From positions 84,702-148,701 of the forward strand of contig NZ_KE007371.1 in assembly GCF_000400735.1 (NCBI RefSeq): a stretch of DNA of 64,000 bases, read 5' to 3'. Positions 1-9,660 of this stretch are shown one piece after another. Below the pieces are notes generated by a model. That model was not told the DNA's origin, did not search any database, and was given only the letters and a program-made list of their open reading frames with translations. Position 1 is the stretch's first letter, and every line of letters begins with the position of its first letter. The position numbers and the translations under genes were made by a program. The stretch is from Acinetobacter tandoii DSM 14970 = CIP 107469. GTDB taxonomy: Bacteria > Pseudomonadota > Gammaproteobacteria > Pseudomonadales > Moraxellaceae.

Positions 1-1418
1 TTAAATTCGCGACGTGGACGGTCTTCGAAACCACCTTCACGGCGTGGACGATCATTGTTGAATTCACGACGTGGACGATCTTCACCACCAAATGAACGCT
101 GTGGACGGTCGCCATCACGACCACCTTCACGACGTTTGAAGTTAGATTCACCTTCAAAACGACGACCACCGCCGAAACCGCCACGACCACCTTCACGACG
201 ACCACCGCCATTGCGACCACGACCACCATCACGACCAGAACGTGCTGGAGGTGGAGATGGCTCTAAGCCTTCGATTTCAGAAACTTCTAAACGAGCATCT
301 AAGTAATCTTCTAAAGCACGGATTTTGCCGCGTTCACGGTAAGTTGCCAAAGTAATTGCTTTACCTGTACGACCTGCACGACCTGTACGACCAATACGGT
401 GTACATAGTCTTCGTTCTTCATTGGCAGACCAAAGTTGATTACGTGTGAAATCGTTGGTACGTCTAAACCACGCGCCGCAACGTCAGTTGCAACCAAGAT
501 TTTTGCGCGACCTTCACGAATACTACGTAAACGACGGTTACGCACGGTTTGTGGCATTGCACCGTGAAGTGCAACTACTGAGTGACCCGCTTCAGCCAAT
601 TCTTCAGCAAGCATGTCTGTGTCTTCTTGTGTAGACGCGAAAACAACAGCTTGATCAAGATCTTCTTCACTCAACCAATGAGTTAAAAGTTTTTTCTTGT
701 GCTCAAAACCATCAGTCCAGTGTAGAGTCTGAGTGATGTCTGTATTGGTAGAATGACCTGTTTCAATTGCAATACGCTCAGGATCATTCATCATGCGTTC
801 AGCAAGAGTGATGATACGTGGTGCAAATGTTGCAGAGAACATTAATGTTTGTTTACGGTTTGCCGCAAGATCGCTAATCGCTTCTAAGTCTTCAGAGAAG
901 CCTAGATCAAGCATACGGTCAGCTTCGTCAACAATTAATGCATCAACTTTATCAAGTTTGATTTGACGACGGTTCACAAGGTCAAGTAAACGACCTGGTG
1001 TCGCAACCACAACTTGTGCACCTTTTAACTGTTGGATTTGCTTGCCAAATGGCATACCGCCCATGATCGCAGCAATACGTGCACCTTTCATGTGACGTAC
1101 AAATGCAATTGCGTCTTGGCTTACTTGTTGCGCCAACTCACGTGTTGGGCAAAGTACTAAAATATTTGGTTGGGTAATTGCTTTCATACGTTCTTTGAAC
1201 GGAACGAAAGTCTCTTGACCTGCAAGTGCGTTTAACGTTGGAAGTAAAAACGCCGCAGTTTTACCTGAACCTGTTTGGCTTGATACAAGAAGGTCTTTAC
1301 CTTCTAAAGCAGCAGGAATCGATTGTTCCTGTACCGGCGTAGGAGATGTAAAACCTAGGCTTTGTAGAGCTTGTTGTAACGATTCATGTAAAGAAAATTC
1401 AGCAAAAGTTTTGCTCAT
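1..1418 (-). CDS. DEAD-box ATP-dependent RNA helicase, 3' end beyond window
   Basis: ATP-dependent RNA helicase of the DEAD-box superfamily 2 group, probably acting in ribosome assembly or mRNA turnover. From the ATG at 1416-1418 the frame stays open to the left edge, giving 472 residues without a stop. In order it shows the Q motif (GFTSPTPVQ, about residues 22-30), Walker A (SQTGSGKT, 47-54), PTRELA, the DEAD box (164-167), SAT (about 195-197) and, in the second RecA lobe, HRIGRTGRAGR. From about residue 385 the tail is Arg/Gly rich with repeated D-R-P-R-R-E-F units, typical of RNA-binding tails; the frame is still within these units at position 1. RhlE, SrmB and DeaD types cannot be told apart here, so no symbol is given. 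It has an unusually long, hairpin-rich leader. Confidence 0.9.
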   Translation of the reverse strand, partial: MSKTFAEFSLHESLQQALQSLGFTSPTPVQEQSIPAALEGKDLLVSSQTGSGKTAAFLLPTLNALAGQETFVPFKERMKAITQPNILVLCPTRELAQQVSQDAIAFVRHMKGARIAAIMGGMPFGKQIQQLKGAQVVVATPGRLLDLVNRRQIKLDKVDALIVDEADRMLDLGFSEDLEAISDLAANRKQTLMFSATFAPRIITLAERMMNDPERIAIETGHSTNTDITQTLHWTDGFEHKKKLLTHWLSEEDLDQAVVFASTQEDTDMLAEELAEAGHSVVALHGAMPQTVRNRRLRSIREGRAKILVATDVAARGLDVPTISHVINFGLPMKNEDYVHRIGRTGRAGRTGKAITLATYRERGKIRALEDYLDARLEVSEIEGLEPSPPPARSGRDGGRGRNGGGRREGGRGGFGGGRRFEGESNFKRREGGRDGDRPQRSFGGEDRPRREFNNDRPRREGGFEDRPRREF

Positions 1419-1693
1419 AGAGTTTTTCACCCGAAAACTGGGTGCTCCATTAAAATAAAGTCAGATGGACATCGGCAAAAAGCGGCACAGCAATAATCGC
1501 TGAAAATATAGAATCAGCGGCGATCCGAGAACGACGATGCGTATAACGCACATTTGATTACAGCCGCAACCTGAAGGAATCGCTTAAGCGATTGGGTGGG
1601 GCGCGAAATAATGTCCTCTCTTTGGACCGGACGCGCATACACAATGATAGAAGAGAATGTTCAGGTAATGAACGAAATTTAGTGCGTGGCAAG
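1419..1693 (-). promoter_or_regulatory. Long structured 5' leader of the DEAD-box helicase gene
   Basis: About 275 bases lie between a good sigma70-like promoter and the helicase ATG, with no supported ORF. On the minus strand the leader holds several short inverted repeats: AATCGCTTAAGCGATT around 1580, GCGTTATACGC around 1540, and CACCC/GGGTG at 1429-1445, only about ten bases before the start codon. The last hairpin covers a GGGTG that could act as a weak ribosome binding site. Long regulated leaders are known for cold-shock RNA helicases such as deaD of E. coli; regulation here is inference. Confidence 0.4.
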
Positions 1694-1721
1694 ATTATAA
1701 CAGCATATTTTTAAAAGTCAC
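1694..1721 (-). promoter_or_regulatory. Probable sigma70 promoter of the helicase gene
   Basis: On the minus strand a perfect TATAAT (1694-1699) lies 16 bases downstream of GTGACT (1716-1721), which matches four of six bases of the -35 consensus. Nothing else in the 435-base gap between the helicase and suhB looks like a better promoter for leftward transcription. Confidence 0.55.
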
Positions 1722-1795
1722 CTTTTTTAATCGACTTTTACCATTTTTTTAAAAAATATTATTTAAAGATGCAATTAAAGCTTGGAATTTTATAT

Positions 1796-1827
1796 AAAAA
1801 AGCCCTCAAAATTGAGAGCTTTTTTAT
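1796..1827. terminator. Rho-independent terminator, probably of suhB
   Basis: A hairpin with arms of AAAAAAGC-type and GCTTTTTT-type sequence around a CTCAA/TTGAG core, one mismatch, followed by T runs on both strands. It lies just downstream of the leftward suhB gene. Confidence 0.6.
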
Positions 1828-1853
1828 CGTCACTTGATCAGGTAATCATTCAA

Positions 1854-2684
1854 TTACTTTGCTGCTTCGCCCCACGCTGGCACGACTGCCTGCATTAATG
1901 GCTTTAACATTTTCATTGAACATGCAAGTACTTGACCATTTTCCATAGAGTCGCTACCGCCACGTGCATCAACCACAGTGCCGCCCGCTTCTTTCACAAT
2001 CAATTCGCCTGCTGCGATGTCCCAAGGCTTTAGACCGAGTTCGAAATAAGCATCGAAACGACCCGCTGCTACATACGCCAAATCTAATGCTGCTGAACCT
2101 GTACGACGATATTGCGCACCAGCTTCAGTTACATTTAACAATGAAGCAAAATGATTTTTTGCATAAGAAATCACTTCACCATTACGTTTTGCGCGGTAAG
2201 CATGTCCTACAGACATGAATGTATTTTCAAGGCTGTCTTTCACATTTACACGAATACGGCGTTGATTCATCATGGCACCACGACCACGACTCGCAGAGAA
2301 CAACTCATCTTTCACAGGGTCGTAAATTACACCGTGTTGAGTAATGCCTTTATGTTGAACTGCAATAGAGATACAGAAATGAGGAACACCATTAATGAAG
2401 TTTAAAGTGCCATCAAGTGGGTCAATGATCCAACACCAATCTGCGTCGTGACCTTTACCTTCTTGATAACCAAACTCTTCACCAAGGAAACTGTGGTTTT
2501 TATAGCTTTTACGTAGCGTATCGATGGTCAATTGTTCCAAATAACGGTCTACACGCGTTACAGGCCCATCAATTCCTTTTTCTTCGACTTGTAGATCAAG
2601 TTTATGACGATTTTGATGCGCTTTTAAAAGCTCTTGACCGACTGTTTGAGCCGCACGCGCAGCCATCACCACCATAGGTTCCAT
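1854..2684 (-). CDS. suhB: Inositol-1-monophosphatase family protein (SuhB)
   Basis: Mg-dependent phosphatase of the inositol monophosphatase family, about 276 residues, the usual length. The metal-binding signatures are visible: GEEFG, DPLDGTLNF, and near the C-terminus WDIAAGELIVKEAGG. In E. coli SuhB also binds the rRNA antitermination complex, so a role beyond phosphatase activity is possible. I chose the ATG at 2684 (protein begins MEPMVVMAARAA); the frame extends 23 codons further upstream, but those residues are not family-like. It faces the same way as dxs, and a terminator follows at 1796-1827. Confidence 0.92.
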   Translation of the reverse strand: MEPMVVMAARAAQTVGQELLKAHQNRHKLDLQVEEKGIDGPVTRVDRYLEQLTIDTLRKSYKNHSFLGEEFGYQEGKGHDADWCWIIDPLDGTLNFINGVPHFCISIAVQHKGITQHGVIYDPVKDELFSASRGRGAMMNQRRIRVNVKDSLENTFMSVGHAYRAKRNGEVISYAKNHFASLLNVTEAGAQYRRTGSAALDLAYVAAGRFDAYFELGLKPWDIAAGELIVKEAGGTVVDARGGSDSMENGQVLACSMKMLKPLMQAVVPAWGEAAK

Positions 2685-2800
2685 TGAACACCCACTACAA
2701 ATTTGAAGATATTGATTAAAGAATAATGCATAAAAGCCCCTATATCTTAACAAATATAAGCGCTTTTAGGGAAAAAATGTTTCGAAAATTTAGTTTTTGA

Positions 2801-4708
2801 TTAGCCTATACTTTGTACAAACTTTAACCATGCTGATTCTATTGATTTAACAATACCTTGTGCATCTAGGCCTGCTTGTTGCAACATTTGATTGTGTGTT
2901 GCCTGATGCATAAAGTTATCAGCCAAACCTAAATTCAGCATCGGCTTAACAATTTGCGCTTGTGCCAAATATTCATTGACTGCACTACCCGCACCCGCCA
3001 TTACTGCATGTTCTTCCACGGTGACAAACAATTGAGTTTGATCGGCTAAGCGCGACAATATCTGTTCATCTAAAGGTTTCACAAAACGCATATTGACCAC
3101 ACGCACGCCAACATCCAGTTGCTGTGCCAGACTACGTGCAGCCTCTACAGATGCCGCAACACGACTACCAAAAGCCAGAATGCTGATCTGTTCATCGGCA
3201 GTTTCGTTCAATTGCAAGACAATTTCAGCACGCCCTATTTCTAGTTCAGTCATGTGCTGCTGTATTTCCACACCTAAGCCATTACCACGCGGATAACGTA
3301 CCGCTGCTGGTCCTGGATATAAATATGCAGTATGCAACATCTGACGACATTCATTTTCGTCTTTCGGTGCCATGATGACCATATTCGGCACAGTTCGCAT
3401 GAAGGCATAGTCATATGCTCCTGCATGCGTTGGGCCGTCTTCACCGACCAAACCTGCACGATCAATACCAAACGTCACATCCAGATTTTGTAATGCCACA
3501 TCATGGATCAACTGATCATAACCACGCTGCAAGAAGGTGGAATAGATGGCGACCACAGGTTTTAAGCCTTCACACGCCATTCCAGCAGCCAGTGTCACTG
3601 CATGTTGTTCTGCAATCGCCACGTCAAAGAAACGCTCTGGATATTGCTGCGCAAACTTGACCATACCTGAGCCTTCGCACATGGCAGGCGTAATCGCTAA
3701 TAAACGTGTATCTTGTGCTGCTTGATCACATAACCACTGACCAAATACATCTGAATATTTAGGCGCTGTTTGCGGTGCCGCCTTGGCATTTATTTTGCTA
3801 ATGGCGTGGTATTTAATTTGTTCTGCTTCAGCAGGCGCAAAGCCTTTGCCTTTTTTGGTATAAACGTGAATTAAGCGTGGTCCACTGCGTTTTTTCAAAG
3901 CATCAAAAACTTGCGTCAACTCTTTGACATTATGGCCATCAAAGGGTCCAAAATAATCAAAACCAATCGCTTTAAACAGATTGTCAGCAGCTTCTGTTGC
4001 GGATTGATGTAAGCGTGAGTTATATGACCATTTTGGATGTGGTTGTACGTAAGCTTCGCCTTGTTCTGAAATATGTACTGACTGACCACTTTCCCAAATT
4101 GCTGCCAAATGCTTGGCAAAACCACCCGTACTGCACGAAATCGACATATCGTTGTCGTTGAGTACCACCATCAAGTCAGCATTATGCGCCACGGCGTCAT
4201 TCATGGCTTCAAATGCCATGCCCGCAGTCATAGCACCATCACCTACAATCGCGACCACATCACAAGGATTTTGTTGGTAGCGACGCGCTAATGCCATTCC
4301 CAGCCCCGCTGAAATTGCAGTAGATGAGTGGCCAACCCCAAAAGTATCAAAAATCGATTCATCTCGCACAGGGAATGCTGCTAGACCATCTTTAGCACGA
4401 ATGGTGGTTAATAACTCACGACGACCTGTTAAGGCTTTATGTGGATAAGCCTGATGACCCACATCCCAAATGAGGCGATCATCTGGCGTATTAAAACAGT
4501 AATGCAAGGCAACTGTTAACTCAATGACCCCCAAGTTCGCGCCAAAATGTCCGCCGCTTTGTCCAGCTGCATACAAAATAAATTGACGTAACTCATCCGC
4601 CACTTGTGGTAGTTGATCACGCGCGAGCAAACGTAGTTGTTGTGGATGATCGATCGTATCCAGCAACGGTGTTACAGGGCGTTGAGTTGGTATTTCTGTA
4701 TACAACAT
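2801..4708 (-). CDS. dxs: 1-deoxy-D-xylulose-5-phosphate synthase
   Basis: Catalyses the thiamine-diphosphate-dependent condensation of pyruvate and glyceraldehyde 3-phosphate, the first committed step of the MEP isoprenoid pathway, also feeding thiamine and pyridoxal synthesis. About 635 residues, full length. The ThDP motif begins [15 protein letters not shown] and continues to LNDNDMSIS; the transketolase-like middle has the [12 protein letters not shown] loop, and the C-terminal transketolase domain is complete. I place the start at the ATG at 4708 rather than the TTG three codons upstream. The last enzyme of the same pathway, ispH, is at 58159-59109. Confidence 0.96.
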   Translation of the reverse strand: MLYTEIPTQRPVTPLLDTIDHPQQLRLLARDQLPQVADELRQFILYAAGQSGGHFGANLGVIELTVALHYCFNTPDDRLIWDVGHQAYPHKALTGRRELLTTIRAKDGLAAFPVRDESIFDTFGVGHSSTAISAGLGMALARRYQQNPCDVVAIVGDGAMTAGMAFEAMNDAVAHNADLMVVLNDNDMSISCSTGGFAKHLAAIWESGQSVHISEQGEAYVQPHPKWSYNSRLHQSATEAADNLFKAIGFDYFGPFDGHNVKELTQVFDALKKRSGPRLIHVYTKKGKGFAPAEAEQIKYHAISKINAKAAPQTAPKYSDVFGQWLCDQAAQDTRLLAITPAMCEGSGMVKFAQQYPERFFDVAIAEQHAVTLAAGMACEGLKPVVAIYSTFLQRGYDQLIHDVALQNLDVTFGIDRAGLVGEDGPTHAGAYDYAFMRTVPNMVIMAPKDENECRQMLHTAYLYPGPAAVRYPRGNGLGVEIQQHMTELEIGRAEIVLQLNETADEQISILAFGSRVAASVEAARSLAQQLDVGVRVVNMRFVKPLDEQILSRLADQTQLFVTVEEHAVMAGAGSAVNEYLAQAQIVKPMLNLGLADNFMHQATHNQMLQQAGLDAQGIVKSIESAWLKFVQSIG

Positions 4709-4969
4709 ATGTGGCAAAGCCTTCTAAAGCCTGGCAAATCCTAAGCTAGGTAAATGGGTTACTTGATCATCGTGGGATGATATCACCTTCAATCAGCCAC
4801 ATTTCTGGCGATGCGTACTTGAGTACAAAACTCAATTGGCGTTTTTTGGTGCGTAGATTATCCTGAATAATATAGCTATTTATCAACTATTATCGTTCGC
4901 TTTCTACAAAAAAGAAAATCTTGCATACATTTTCAATGTGACTATTCTACTAATGTCCAAGCATTACGC

Positions 4970-4975
4970 TATACT
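4970..4975 (+). promoter_or_regulatory. Candidate -10 element upstream of ribA
   Basis: TATACT lies about 35 bases before the ribA start. No convincing -35 hexamer was found at normal spacing, so this is tentative. The rest of the roughly 300-base gap between dxs and ribA (4709-5010) holds only weak short palindromes, with no ORF or RNA gene recognised. Confidence 0.3.
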
Positions 4976-5010
4976 TTAGTCAATTTATAAACTATTTAAC
5001 GGGTTAAACA

Positions 5011-5613
5011 GTGCCTATAGAATTTGTCGCAACGTCTCGCCTTCCCACTGCTTTTGGTGAATTTAAAATTACGGTCTTTCAAGACCCGAAAACGGGTGAA
5101 GAACATGTTGCGCTCTCTAAAGGACTCGATACACCACCAACGGGTCCAGTATTGGTTCGCATTCACTCGGAATGTTTGACTGGCGATGCTTTTGCCTCAT
5201 TAAAATGTGACTGTGGCCCGCAATTACAAGCCACCCAGAAACTCATTAATGAAGTCGGACAAGGCGTCATTCTCTACTTGCGTCAGGAAGGTCGTGGCAT
5301 TGGTCTTACCAATAAAATTCGTGCCTATGCCCTGCAAGATCAAGGACATGATACCGTTGATGCCAACCTCATGCTGAATTTGCCTGCCGATGCACGTCGC
5401 TATGATATGTGTAGTATTATGTTGGATCATCTCAATATCAAAGAAGTTCGCTTGGTTACCAATAATCCATTAAAGATTAAAGCATTAACCGATCTTGGCA
5501 TTAATGTAATTGACCGTGTACCATTAACGGTGGGTTTAAATCCGTTCAATGAAGATTATTTAAAAACCAAACATGAACGCATGGCACATATGTATAAAAA
5601 GGATGACTTTTAA
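5011..5613 (+). CDS. ribA: GTP cyclohydrolase II
   Basis: Converts GTP to 2,5-diamino-6-ribosylamino-4-pyrimidinone phosphate, formate and pyrophosphate, the first step of riboflavin synthesis. 200 residues, the size of stand-alone RibA, with no DHBP synthase fusion. The zinc site is visible as C55, C66 and C68 in [16 protein letters not shown], followed by [17 protein letters not shown], the GTP-binding and catalytic region. The start is GTG at 5011; no ATG lies nearby in frame. It is divergent from dxs. A 10-base hairpin (AGGATGACTT/AGTCATCCT) overlaps the stop codon but lacks a T run. Confidence 0.96.
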   Translation: MPIEFVATSRLPTAFGEFKITVFQDPKTGEEHVALSKGLDTPPTGPVLVRIHSECLTGDAFASLKCDCGPQLQATQKLINEVGQGVILYLRQEGRGIGLTNKIRAYALQDQGHDTVDANLMLNLPADARRYDMCSIMLDHLNIKEVRLVTNNPLKIKALTDLGINVIDRVPLTVGLNPFNEDYLKTKHERMAHMYKKDDF

Positions 5614-5670
5614 GTCATCCTCGCCTGATTTATTTGCACATTTTTCAATCAATAACAGCATTTAAGTCAG

Positions 5671-7041
5671 CTAAATCGTCATCGAGAAAATACGGTTATT
5701 CGGCATTTTTCGACTTAAACGCAAATCGAATGCCATACAAATATTTCGCACAAAAGGTTTGCCCTGCTCAGTAATTTGAATATGATCTGCTTCAATCGTT
5801 AACAAGCCATCTTTTTGCATTTCTTCTAGTTGTTGTAACACCTGTGGTAATTCTGGAAATCGCTGAGCTTTGTCCTTCCATGACGTCGTAAAGGTACACA
5901 TTAAATTCAGAATATGTTGCCGAATGACCAAATCTTCATCGCTTAAAATATGGCCACGATAGACAGGTATTTCATTTTGCTCTAGACGCGCATAATAATC
6001 TTCTAAAGTTTTTTCATTTTGCGCAAAGCTGTACAAACTATCACTGATGGACGAAAGCCCCAAACCAATCATGACCTGAGTTTTGGATGAGGAATACCCC
6101 ATAAAATTACGATGTAAATTTGCGTGCTGAAAGGCTTGATACATTTTGTCGTGTGACAAAGCAAAATGGTCCATGCCAATTTCATAATAACCCTGTGCCA
6201 GCAGTTTTTTCTTACCCTCTTCATAGAGCTGGCGTTTTAATTCGTCTTTGGGGACATCCTGATCTTTAAAACCACGTTGTCCATTGCCTTTAATCCAAGG
6301 CACATGCGCATAACTATAAAATGCCAAACGGTCTGGACGTAACAGATTGGTTTGATCAATGGTATGTAAAACATCGGTTAAATCTTGGAAAGGCAGGCCA
6401 AACACCAAATCATGCGAGATAGAGGTATAACCAATGTCTCGCGCCCAGCCCGTCACTTGTTGTACATGCGCAAAGGGTTGAATGCGATGAATGGCTTTTT
6501 GTACTTTTTCATTATAATCCTGCACTCCGTAGCTGACACGGCGGAAACCAAGGTCATATAGGGCTTGCAGATGTTCACGCGTGGTATTGTTCGGATGCCC
6601 TTCAAAACTAAATTCATATTCGTCCGAGATTTCCGCTTGCGACAAAATGCCTTGGATAAGTTGAGTTAAATGTTCGGCCGAAAAGAAAGTCGGTGTGCCA
6701 CCGCCCAAATGAATTTCTTTGATAATGGGTTTTTCGACCAACAACTGACAGTACAAGTCCCACTCTTTTAACACTGCTTGAATGTAAGGCTGTTCCATCT
6801 CATGCTTTTTGGTGACTCGTTTGTGGCAGCCACAAAAGGTACATAGGCTTTCACAAAACGGCAGATGGATATACAAACTAATGCCTTCTCGGGCATTCGA
6901 TTCATCAAATGCTCGCTTTAGGCTTTGCTTCCACTGCACCAAACTAAAATCTTGCTCTTCCCAATACGGCACAGTTGGATAACTGGTATAGCGTGGACCT
7001 GCAACATTGTACTTTTGAATAAGGGAATTGGCTTGAGTCAT
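5671..7041 (-). CDS. hemN: Oxygen-independent coproporphyrinogen III dehydrogenase
   Basis: Radical SAM enzyme that decarboxylates coproporphyrinogen III to protoporphyrinogen IX without oxygen. 456 residues, the normal HemN length. The iron-sulphur ligands are C63, C67 and C70 in YIHLPFCESLCTFCGC; the extra Cys after the CxxxCxxC is typical of true HemN and absent from HemW. GGGTPTF and the C-terminal HemN domain follow. It is divergent from hemF, the oxygen-dependent enzyme for the same step, across about 230 bases. I looked for an FNR/Anr site (TTGAT-N4-ATCAA) between the two and saw none that fits. Confidence 0.95.
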   Translation of the reverse strand: MTQANSLIQKYNVAGPRYTSYPTVPYWEEQDFSLVQWKQSLKRAFDESNAREGISLYIHLPFCESLCTFCGCHKRVTKKHEMEQPYIQAVLKEWDLYCQLLVEKPIIKEIHLGGGTPTFFSAEHLTQLIQGILSQAEISDEYEFSFEGHPNNTTREHLQALYDLGFRRVSYGVQDYNEKVQKAIHRIQPFAHVQQVTGWARDIGYTSISHDLVFGLPFQDLTDVLHTIDQTNLLRPDRLAFYSYAHVPWIKGNGQRGFKDQDVPKDELKRQLYEEGKKKLLAQGYYEIGMDHFALSHDKMYQAFQHANLHRNFMGYSSSKTQVMIGLGLSSISDSLYSFAQNEKTLEDYYARLEQNEIPVYRGHILSDEDLVIRQHILNLMCTFTTSWKDKAQRFPELPQVLQQLEEMQKDGLLTIEADHIQITEQGKPFVRNICMAFDLRLSRKMPNNRIFSMTI

Positions 7042-7263
7042 GGATGCCTCATCAGAATCTCTGCCTGATACAACAGGCGTGTTTCCTCTATTGTGCGGAG
7101 CTTAAATTCAGAATTCAACCTAGCCTTTTAGTCGGGATAATTTCTATGAGATCAGATAGATACTGTAATTCAAACCAACCAACTTATTTATCCAAATAAG
7201 AAAAAACCTTAATTTTTTTATGATTTTATGTTACATGTTAGGGCAACTTTTATTATTTTTTAG

Positions 7264-8214
<951 letters not shown>

Positions 8215-8498
8215 ACACACGGACTTACAATTTTGAAACCTTAAGTACGCCCTTTTTAACCAGATCAGGGCGACTTATAGATTAGATTGGTATATTTCCC
8301 CACAAACTCCCCGTAGAATGTCTTCTACAAAAATGTCTATTCTTTGCATTTATCAAAAATACTGTCACCGCTTTAAAACAGCATTCCCGCTCTTTACGGT
8401 TTAAAAATACATAAACTAAAAGAAGGTATTTTTAATATATTCATTTTAATGACATGAAAATCTCGTATCGTTCTGTGCTGTCATCTGAGGTCTCTAAC

Positions 8499-8705
8499 AT
8501 GTTCACAAAAAGAGTTAGTTCAACCATCATGGTTTTTTCCTGCTTTGCTATTGTCTTCCTGAGTTCAATTAGTACGACTATTTTTTCTGAAAGTGCATTC
8601 AATGATAATGCTTCGATCAGTATTGCCGTACTTGCAGCGATTGGCTTAGCACTGACTACTGCAAAACTCATCTTTGATACGATTCACAATATTTGTAATC
8701 CATAA
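8499..8705 (+). CDS. Small putative membrane protein, unknown function
   Basis: Unrecognised protein of 68 residues with two hydrophobic segments (roughly residues 8-27 and 36-58), suggesting a two-pass inner-membrane protein. I chose the ATG at 8499 because GAGG ends eight bases before it; an in-frame ATG at 8454 would add 15 polar residues and has no good ribosome binding site. A reading frame of similar size lies on the opposite strand (8441-8671) but lacks any support. The gene sits between hemF and aroE without clear operon links. Confidence 0.5.
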   Translation: MFTKRVSSTIMVFSCFAIVFLSSISTTIFSESAFNDNASISIAVLAAIGLALTTAKLIFDTIHNICNP

Positions 8706-8801
8706 GCACTTGATTTCCACCCCAGAAAAAATAGGTTAGCGCTTTAGCCTGAGTGCAATTTGCCGTATATTGAACGGCATTTCTCACATGGATTTTGTGC
8801 G

Positions 8802-9590
8802 ATGAGCAAACAATTCGCTGTCATCGGCAACCCGATTGAACAGTCTCGTTCCCCTGAACTTCATCATGCCTTTGCAGCAAAAACAGGCATCGACCTCCGC
8901 TACAGCAAACGCTTAGCCCCTCTAGATGGCTTTGAAGCCAGTGTGCAAGATTTTTTCGCTCATGGTGGCAGTGGTATGAATGTCACTGTTCCATTTAAAG
9001 AGCAAGCCTTTGCACAATGTCAGGTACTGACCGAACGAGCCAAAATTGCCAAAGCCGTCAATACGCTATGGATGCAAGATGGCATACTTCATGGCGACAA
9101 TACCGATGGTCAAGGTCTGGTCGATGCCATCCATGCTTTGGGTTGGTCACTCACGCAAAGCCGCATCTTAATTTTAGGTGCAGGTGGGGCCACCCGTGGT
9201 GTGATTTATCCTTTGGTACAAGCAGGCGCGAAACACATCGTGATCGCCAACCGTACACTATCTCGTGCGGAACAACTGGTGACAGATTTACAACAGCATG
9301 TGCCACAAGCTGAACTCAGTGCGACAGCACTCACTACCTTAACTGGAGAATTTGATCTGGTGATTAATGCCACTTCTGCCAGTTTGAGTGGTGAAACCTT
9401 AATCCTTCCAGAGCAACTGATTTTTCACCATGCTTACGAAATGGCTTACGGTAAACCCTCCAGTTTTCTTGACCAAGCCAAAGCACGCGGTATCCCAAGT
9501 TCTGAAGGGTTTGGCATGTTAGTTGGGCAAGCTATAGAAGCATTTTCCATTTGGAATGGGGTGAAACCTGAATTAAAAGATTTCCTTTAA
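8802..9590 (+). CDS. aroE: Shikimate dehydrogenase (NADP+)
   Basis: Reduces 3-dehydroshikimate to shikimate in the aromatic amino acid pathway. 262 residues, normal length. The substrate site S-R-S-P is at residues 15-18, NVTVPFKE carries the catalytic Lys, and GDNTDGQG carries the catalytic Asp. The nucleotide fold shows GAGGATRG, then ANRT whose Arg marks NADP rather than NAD preference. The ATG at 8802 begins the family-like MSKQFAVIGNPI; the frame runs 14 codons further upstream without family likeness. A strong bidirectional terminator follows. Confidence 0.95.
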   Translation: MSKQFAVIGNPIEQSRSPELHHAFAAKTGIDLRYSKRLAPLDGFEASVQDFFAHGGSGMNVTVPFKEQAFAQCQVLTERAKIAKAVNTLWMQDGILHGDNTDGQGLVDAIHALGWSLTQSRILILGAGGATRGVIYPLVQAGAKHIVIANRTLSRAEQLVTDLQQHVPQAELSATALTTLTGEFDLVINATSASLSGETLILPEQLIFHHAYEMAYGKPSSFLDQAKARGIPSSEGFGMLVGQAIEAFSIWNGVKPELKDFL

Positions 9591-9616
9591 TCACTCAAGC
9601 ACACCCTTGAGAAAAT

Positions 9617-9648
9617 AAAAAAGCCAACCGACTGGGGTTGGCTTTTTT
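9617..9648. terminator. Bidirectional terminator between aroE and the lipoprotein gene
   Basis: Perfect stem AAGCCAACC/GGTTGGCTT with a short loop, flanked by A and T runs so that it serves both converging genes. Confidence 0.85.
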
Positions 9649-9660
9649 GAATACATAACT

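Noticed and set aside
8441..8671. Minus-strand frame of 76 codons opposite the small membrane protein
   Set aside because: No ribosome binding site and no domain-like pattern; the plus-strand frame has both a binding site and membrane segments.
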